From positions 4,638,501 through 4,702,500 of the forward strand of contig NZ_CP135921.1 of NCBI RefSeq assembly GCF_032397745.1: DNA of 64,000 nt. The letters run 5' to 3'. Each line of letters begins with the position of its first letter. The stretch's first letter is position 1. The position numbers were made by a program, and so were the translations under genes. This document shows positions 61,301 through 64,000 of the stretch, piece after piece. Source of the DNA: Bradyrhizobium prioriisuperbiae. GTDB lineage: Bacteria > Pseudomonadota > Alphaproteobacteria > Rhizobiales > Xanthobacteraceae. The notes below the pieces were generated by a model, which did no database searches, was not told the DNA's origin, and worked only from the letters and a program-made list of their open reading frames with translations.

Positions 61301-61447
61301 GGTGTCCACCGTGATGGTCGCGCTTTCCAGGTTCGGATATTGCCGCACCGGCAGCGACACCAATGCGCTGGCGCCGACCAGCAGGATCAGCAGGCTGACG
61401 ACCGTCGCAAGGACGGGGCGGCGGATGAAGCGATCGGTAAAATGCAT
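58337..61447 (-). CDS. Multidrug efflux RND permease (HAE1 family)
   Basis: 1036 residues from the ATG at 61447. The N-terminus MHFTDRFIRRPVLATVVSLLILLVG is typical of MexI/MdtB-type pumps. The proton-relay helix has GLVVDDAIVVVEN. PTDAAIAGAREIVGPVIAMTITLAAVYAPIGLMGGLTGSLFREFAFTLAGSVIVSGVIALTLSPMM is a canonical central block. It starts 13 nt after the adaptor stop. The pair is divergent from soxR, suggesting induction by redox-active compounds. No outer-membrane factor gene is present. Confidence 0.93.
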   Translation of the reverse strand: MHFTDRFIRRPVLATVVSLLILLVGASALVSLPVRQYPNLESATITVDTSFPGATQDVMQGFVTTPIAQSIATANGIEYLTSTSTMGKSQIKAKLVLNANADRAMTEILAKVQQVKYRLPPGAFDPVISKITDGASAVQYIAFTSDTLGIPQITDFATRVAQPLLTSIPGVASADLYGAQQLAMRVWIDPVKLAARGLTAADIAAALRSNNVQAAPGQLKGDSTVINITAATDLNDIEGFRRMVIKTGNEGLVRLADVATVELGGQNYDSGARDNGRPTLFIGLQPTPDGNPIEIVKASTEMIKQLNKQAPPGLEVRSGFDVVKFVNASISEVQHTLIEAIVIVVIVILLFLGSFRAVLIPVVTIPLSMIGTAALMLAFGFSINLLTLLAMVLAIGLVVDDAIVVVENIHRHIEEGLSPTDAAIAGAREIVGPVIAMTITLAAVYAPIGLMGGLTGSLFREFAFTLAGSVIVSGVIALTLSPMMSAQLLPAGAKQGRLERMVEHTLGKLADNYGRLLARTLHMRPAVLTVAIFVLIAIPVLFLGSQKELAPPEDQGYVFTASRAPQYANVNYTARYTDAVEQIYRAMPEYEGSFVINGSDGQNNAFGGIMMTDWSQRKRSSTDVLKQLYGAGAGVLGVTVSPFEPAPLPAATGGLPFQMVLRSAADFHTIYQDLDKLKWAAWKSGLFVFVDNDLAFDSPSARISIDQAKAGEVGLTMQTIADTLAVLVGENYVNRFNFFERSYDVIPQVRQKDRLTPDSLGRFEVRSRSGQMIPLSTVIKVDVAPQPNRLPQFNQMNSATLSAVLKPGVTMGQAVAFMQAQPLSPGITVDWLSDSRQFVKEGNRLTVSFGMALIVIFLVLSAQYESFRDPLVIMVTVPLAVCGALLPLYLGFTTLNIYTQIGLVTLIGLISKHGILMVSFANEIQHQEGLDRAAAIRKAAMVRMRPVLMTTAAMVAGIVPLLFADGAGAASRFAIGIVVVMGMLIGTLFTLFVLPTFYVLLARDHRVLEASDPDTSGRIVRLPQPAHGPLQDERIA

Positions 61448-61460
61448 GGGACGGCCGCCG

Positions 61461-62564
61461 TTACTGGGACGCTGATGAACTGGCGACAGCGACCGGCGAT
61501 CCCGGCTGGACGCGCAACTGTCCGACCGTGATGATCTGGTCGCCGGCTGCGACGCCGCGCTCCACCACGACACGGTCGCCGATGCGCTGTCCGGTCACCA
61601 CCGGCACGGCGAGAGCCTTGCCGTCGCGCACCAGCATCACGCTGTCGCCGGAGGCCGTGGTCTGGATTGCGGTGGTGGGGATGACGATGGCATCCGGCCG
61701 CGGCGGCAGCTCGATATTGGCCGTCACATAAAGTCCCGGCCGCAGCAGCAGATCCGGATTGCTGAATTCGGCCTGGACCGTGACGTTGCGGGTGTCCTGC
61801 GCGACGATCGGCTCGATGGCGTTGATCCTGGCCTGGAACGTGCGGTCGGGAAAGGCGTCGGTTCGGAGCGTCACCGTGCCGCCGACATGCAGCCTGAACA
61901 ATTGCTGCTGTGGCACCGTGAAGTTGACATAGAGCCGGTCGAGCGCGGTCAGTGTGGCCAGTGTATCGCCGGCGTTGACATATTGCCCGAGGTTGACGCG
62001 GCGGATGCCGATCTGGCCGGCGAACGGCGCGCGGATGGCGCGCTGCGTGATCTGGGCGTCCAGCTGGTCGATCGCGGCCTTGGCCTGGATCAGCTCTTCC
62101 TCGCGCTGCTGGATCACCTCCTGGCTGACAAAGCCGGAGGGGGCGAGACCCTGCGAGCGCTTGCTCTGCAGTTGTGCGAAACGGCCGCGCGACAGCAGTG
62201 CGTCACGCTCCGCGCGCTGTGGCGCGTCGTAAAGCTGCACCAGCGGCGCGCCCTCGGCCACGTTCATGCCGGCTTCGAGATTGATCGCGACGACGCGGCC
62301 GGCCACTTCCGGCGACAGCGTCACCTGGCGCACCGCCTGCAGCGAGCCGATCGCCTCTATCGACTGCGGCAGGGTTTCCGGCCGCGCCATCATGGCCGAC
62401 ACCGGCGTCGGCGGATGGGGATAGGCGACGTTGGCCGCCGCCTGTCGCGCCGCACGCCAGGCATAGACGGCGGCGAACAGGCACAGCAGCGCGACGACGG
62501 CAATCGCCATCGGCCCAAGACGGCGAACGGAGGGGCGGTGATGCAGGGGAATGGCGGTGGGCAT
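61461..62564 (-). CDS. RND efflux periplasmic adaptor (MexH type)
   Basis: 367 residues from the ATG at 62564, behind CCGGAG. One anchor helix at about 20-37 (LGPMAIAVVALLCLFAAVYAW). Lipoyl halves are VTLSPEVAGRVVAINLEAGMNVAEGAPLVQLYD and IRAPFAGQIGIRRVNLGQYVNAGD, with a coiled hairpin between, then VNFTVPQQQLFRLHVGGTV as barrel. It is the first gene of a two-gene pump operon, and a SoxR box lies 71 nt upstream. Confidence 0.93.
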   Translation of the reverse strand: MPTAIPLHHRPSVRRLGPMAIAVVALLCLFAAVYAWRAARQAAANVAYPHPPTPVSAMMARPETLPQSIEAIGSLQAVRQVTLSPEVAGRVVAINLEAGMNVAEGAPLVQLYDAPQRAERDALLSRGRFAQLQSKRSQGLAPSGFVSQEVIQQREEELIQAKAAIDQLDAQITQRAIRAPFAGQIGIRRVNLGQYVNAGDTLATLTALDRLYVNFTVPQQQLFRLHVGGTVTLRTDAFPDRTFQARINAIEPIVAQDTRNVTVQAEFSNPDLLLRPGLYVTANIELPPRPDAIVIPTTAIQTTASGDSVMLVRDGKALAVPVVTGQRIGDRVVVERGVAAGDQIITVGQLRVQPGSPVAVASSSASQ

Positions 62565-62634
62565 ATCGGCTCCGGAACAAGGCTCCGCGCGGACGCGGAA
62601 AGCTTGCACCAGCAAGCCGACACACGATATACAA

Positions 62635-62652
62635 CCTCAAGCATAGTTGAGG
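62635..62652. promoter_or_regulatory. SoxR box
   Basis: CCTCAA-GCATAG-TTGAGG, the 18-bp SoxR operator with canonical 6-base arms. It lies 9 nt before the soxR start and 71 nt from the pump start. Confidence 0.9.
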
Positions 62653-62661
62653 TCAAGAGGG

Positions 62662-63159
62662 ATGGAGATCTCGCGGGATCTGTCGGTCGGCGAGGTGGCG
62701 GAACGCAGCGGCGTCGCCATCTCCACCCTGCATTTTTACGAAACCAAGGGGCTGATCGCGAGCCGGCGCACCAGCGGCAACCAGCGCCGTTATCCCCGCG
62801 GCATCCTGCGACGAATTGCCATCATCAAGATTGCCCAGCGGGCCGGAATTCCGCTGGCCGAAATCAGGAAGGCCTTTGTTGCCATTCCGCCGGACCAGAC
62901 CCCCAATGCGCGGGACTGGGCCCGCGCCATGAAGACCTGGACCGCGACATTGCAGGCCCGGATCGAGGATCTCACCGCCCTGCGCGACAAGCTCTATGGC
63001 TGCATCGGCTGCGGCTGCCTGTCGCTCAGGGATTGTCCGCTGCGCAATGCGGACGACCGGCTTGCCGCGGAAGGCGCCGGACCGCGCATTCTCATCAAGG
63101 CTGTCGGGAAGGCCAGCAAGGCGCGGCGACCGGGCGCATCCTTGTCCCGAATCCGCTAG
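62662..63159 (+). CDS. soxR: Redox-sensitive MerR-family activator SoxR
   Basis: 165 residues from the ATG at 62662. MerR-type HTH at 8-45 ([38 protein letters not shown]). The [2Fe-2S] cluster ligands are in [12 protein letters not shown] near 115-126 (C-x2-C-x-C-x5-C). SoxR responds to redox-cycling compounds and superoxide. Here it faces an RND pump with its operator between them, as in non-enteric bacteria where SoxR drives export genes rather than soxS. Confidence 0.95.
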   Translation: MEISRDLSVGEVAERSGVAISTLHFYETKGLIASRRTSGNQRRYPRGILRRIAIIKIAQRAGIPLAEIRKAFVAIPPDQTPNARDWARAMKTWTATLQARIEDLTALRDKLYGCIGCGCLSLRDCPLRNADDRLAAEGAGPRILIKAVGKASKARRPGASLSRIR

Positions 63160-63530
63160 CCGCGCGAAACCTTGCGGCGGCCGCCGATGTCGGAACGCAG
63201 CTCCACCAGGTCCTTGTGCGCGGCGCTGGTGGCGGCGCGTTCGATCCGCCGGTAGCGCTCGATCAGCGTCAGCCCGAACGGGGTGAGCGTCGCCCCGCCG
63301 CCGTGCTTGCCGCCGGTCTGCCGTTCCACCACCGGATTGCCGCAGATCCGGTTGATCTCGTCGACCAGGTCCCAGGCGCGCTTGTAGGACATGTCCATGG
63401 CGCGGCCCGCCGCCGAGATCGAGCCGCAGGCCTTGATCTGCTCCAGCAGTTCGATCTTGCCGGGGCCGATCCGCCCCTCGGAATCGAGGTCGATCCGCAC
63501 GCTGAGGGAGGGAAGGGCGGATTTCGGCAT
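63156..63530 (-). CDS. ModE-type HTH regulator without molybdate-binding domain
   Basis: 124 residues from the ATG at 63530; earlier in-frame starts (for example 63593) would add an unlikely low-complexity tail. The LysR-like ModE wHTH is complete: [76 protein letters not shown]. No C-terminal Mop/TOBE repeats follow, unlike E. coli ModE. Its stop overlaps the soxR stop by 4 nt. It is the candidate protein for the four Mo-box-like sites. Confidence 0.88.
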   Translation of the reverse strand: MPKSALPSLSVRIDLDSEGRIGPGKIELLEQIKACGSISAAGRAMDMSYKRAWDLVDEINRICGNPVVERQTGGKHGGGATLTPFGLTLIERYRRIERAATSAAHKDLVELRSDIGGRRKVSRG

Positions 63531-63713
63531 TGCGGGTCTCGCTGGTCGGCTGGCTTGGTCGTCGCACGGGGCGCTGGCTTGCTGCGCCATCATAGCCCGG
63601 AAGTGCGGTGGGGCGTAAGACGGCAAAGTCTCGTCGCGCAATAAAATCCACGGGAGCGCGGCCAACCGGGCCGCATTGCCGGGTATCCCGGCGTCTGTCG
63701 TGCGGGTGTTGAT

Positions 63714-63737
63714 CGATATATTCATATGTATATAACG
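63714..63737. promoter_or_regulatory. Mo-box-like palindrome, site D
   Basis: CGATATAT-N8-ATATAACG, 7 of 8 arm positions symmetric, 46 nt before the amidotransferase start and 184 nt from the modE-type start. Confidence 0.7.
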
Positions 63738-63782
63738 GTGCGTCGTCCGGGCTCAAAAAATAAATCACGGGAACAATCTGAC

Positions 63783-64000
63783 ATGCGTCGTCTGCAACGC
63801 ACTGCCGTCGCGCTCCGCCATGTGGCGTTCGAAGATCTGGGGCTGCTCGCACCGGTGCTCGATCGCGCCGGCTGGACGGTGTCATTCTGCGAGGCCGCGG
63901 TCGAGGACCTGTCGCACGCTTCGATCGTCAATGCGGACCTCCTGATCGTGCTGGGCGGCCCGATTGGTGCCTACGAGATCGACAAATATCCGTTCCTGTC
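63783..64000 (+). CDS. Class I glutamine amidotransferase-like protein, 3' end cut off
   Basis: 72 residues are visible: an N-terminal beta-alpha-beta unit with VALRHVAFEDLGLLAPVLDRAGW and DLLIVLGGPIGAYEIDKYPFL, the LGGP oxyanion-strand motif of GMP-synthase-like amidotransferases. The catalytic Cys and His would lie beyond the edge. A Mo-box-like site is at promoter distance, so its expression may depend on molybdenum. The reaction is unknown. Confidence 0.8.
   Translation, partial: MRRLQRTAVALRHVAFEDLGLLAPVLDRAGWTVSFCEAAVEDLSHASIVNADLLIVLGGPIGAYEIDKYPFL

Overview
The window is high-GC DNA from an alphaproteobacterium, most likely Bradyrhizobium or a near relative in the Nitrobacteraceae (Afipia, Rhodopseudomonas). 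This rests on gene content (TAXI and DctQM TRAP transporters, PHA-system protein, SMP-30 lactonase, ModA/ModE genes), codon use, and three intergenic palindromic repeat families that I know from that group. No rRNA, complete tRNA or CRISPR array was seen. The first and last genes are cut by the window edges.

Layout. 0-3.2 kb: a periplasmic molybdenum hydroxylase subunit divergent from a LysR regulator. 3.2-12.2 kb: a compact five-gene locus with two trypsin-like proteases, a MoxR AAA+ ATPase, a large membrane protein with a degenerate vWA-like domain, and a membrane-anchored beta-propeller protein. It resembles NTP-dependent conflict or signalling systems and is the best candidate here for an undescribed system. 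12.2-21.4 kb: PHA-related protein, TAXI-TRAP transporter, esterase-like hydrolase, enoyl-CoA hydratase, an intact IS4-family element inserted inside a GC-rich palindromic repeat, and a DctQM pair. 22-30.2 kb: flavin monooxygenase, two secreted proteins, a lactonase/cytochrome b561 operon, a membrane protein, and an MDR dehydrogenase with a divergent MmyB-type regulator. 30.9-39.5 kb: a metal-resistance island with chromate genes (ChrB-type fusion, ChrA) and a CsoR-like repressor, HME-RND adaptor and pump, and His-tailed MFS exporter. 39.6-47.4 kb: a HIU hydrolase and a GntR-controlled PotABCD-like ABC transporter flanked by decayed copies of a LacI-type gene, a HigBA-type toxin-antitoxin pair, a tRNA remnant and the intact LacI gene. 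47.5-51.5 kb: a sugar-type ABC operon without an ATPase, plus a cupin. 51.7-64 kb: DUF779, two NAD aldehyde dehydrogenases, ArsR/DUF2478, a ModA-like protein, an RND pump with SoxR, a ModE-type regulator and a glutamine amidotransferase.

Two regulatory circuits can be read from repeated operators. An identical 16-bp LacI-type palindrome precedes both the lactonase operon (26.9 kb) and the lacI/ABC intergenic region (47.5 kb), which links genes 20 kb apart. Four 24-bp Mo-box-like palindromes occur between 53.9 and 63.8 kb, three of them 42-46 nt ahead of start codons. With modE, modA and DUF2478 nearby they suggest a molybdenum-responsive regulon that includes NAD-dependent aldehyde dehydrogenases.

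All calls come from reading the sequence and recalling family features; no database search was run. Fold-level statements about the 3.2-12.2 kb locus are inferences.
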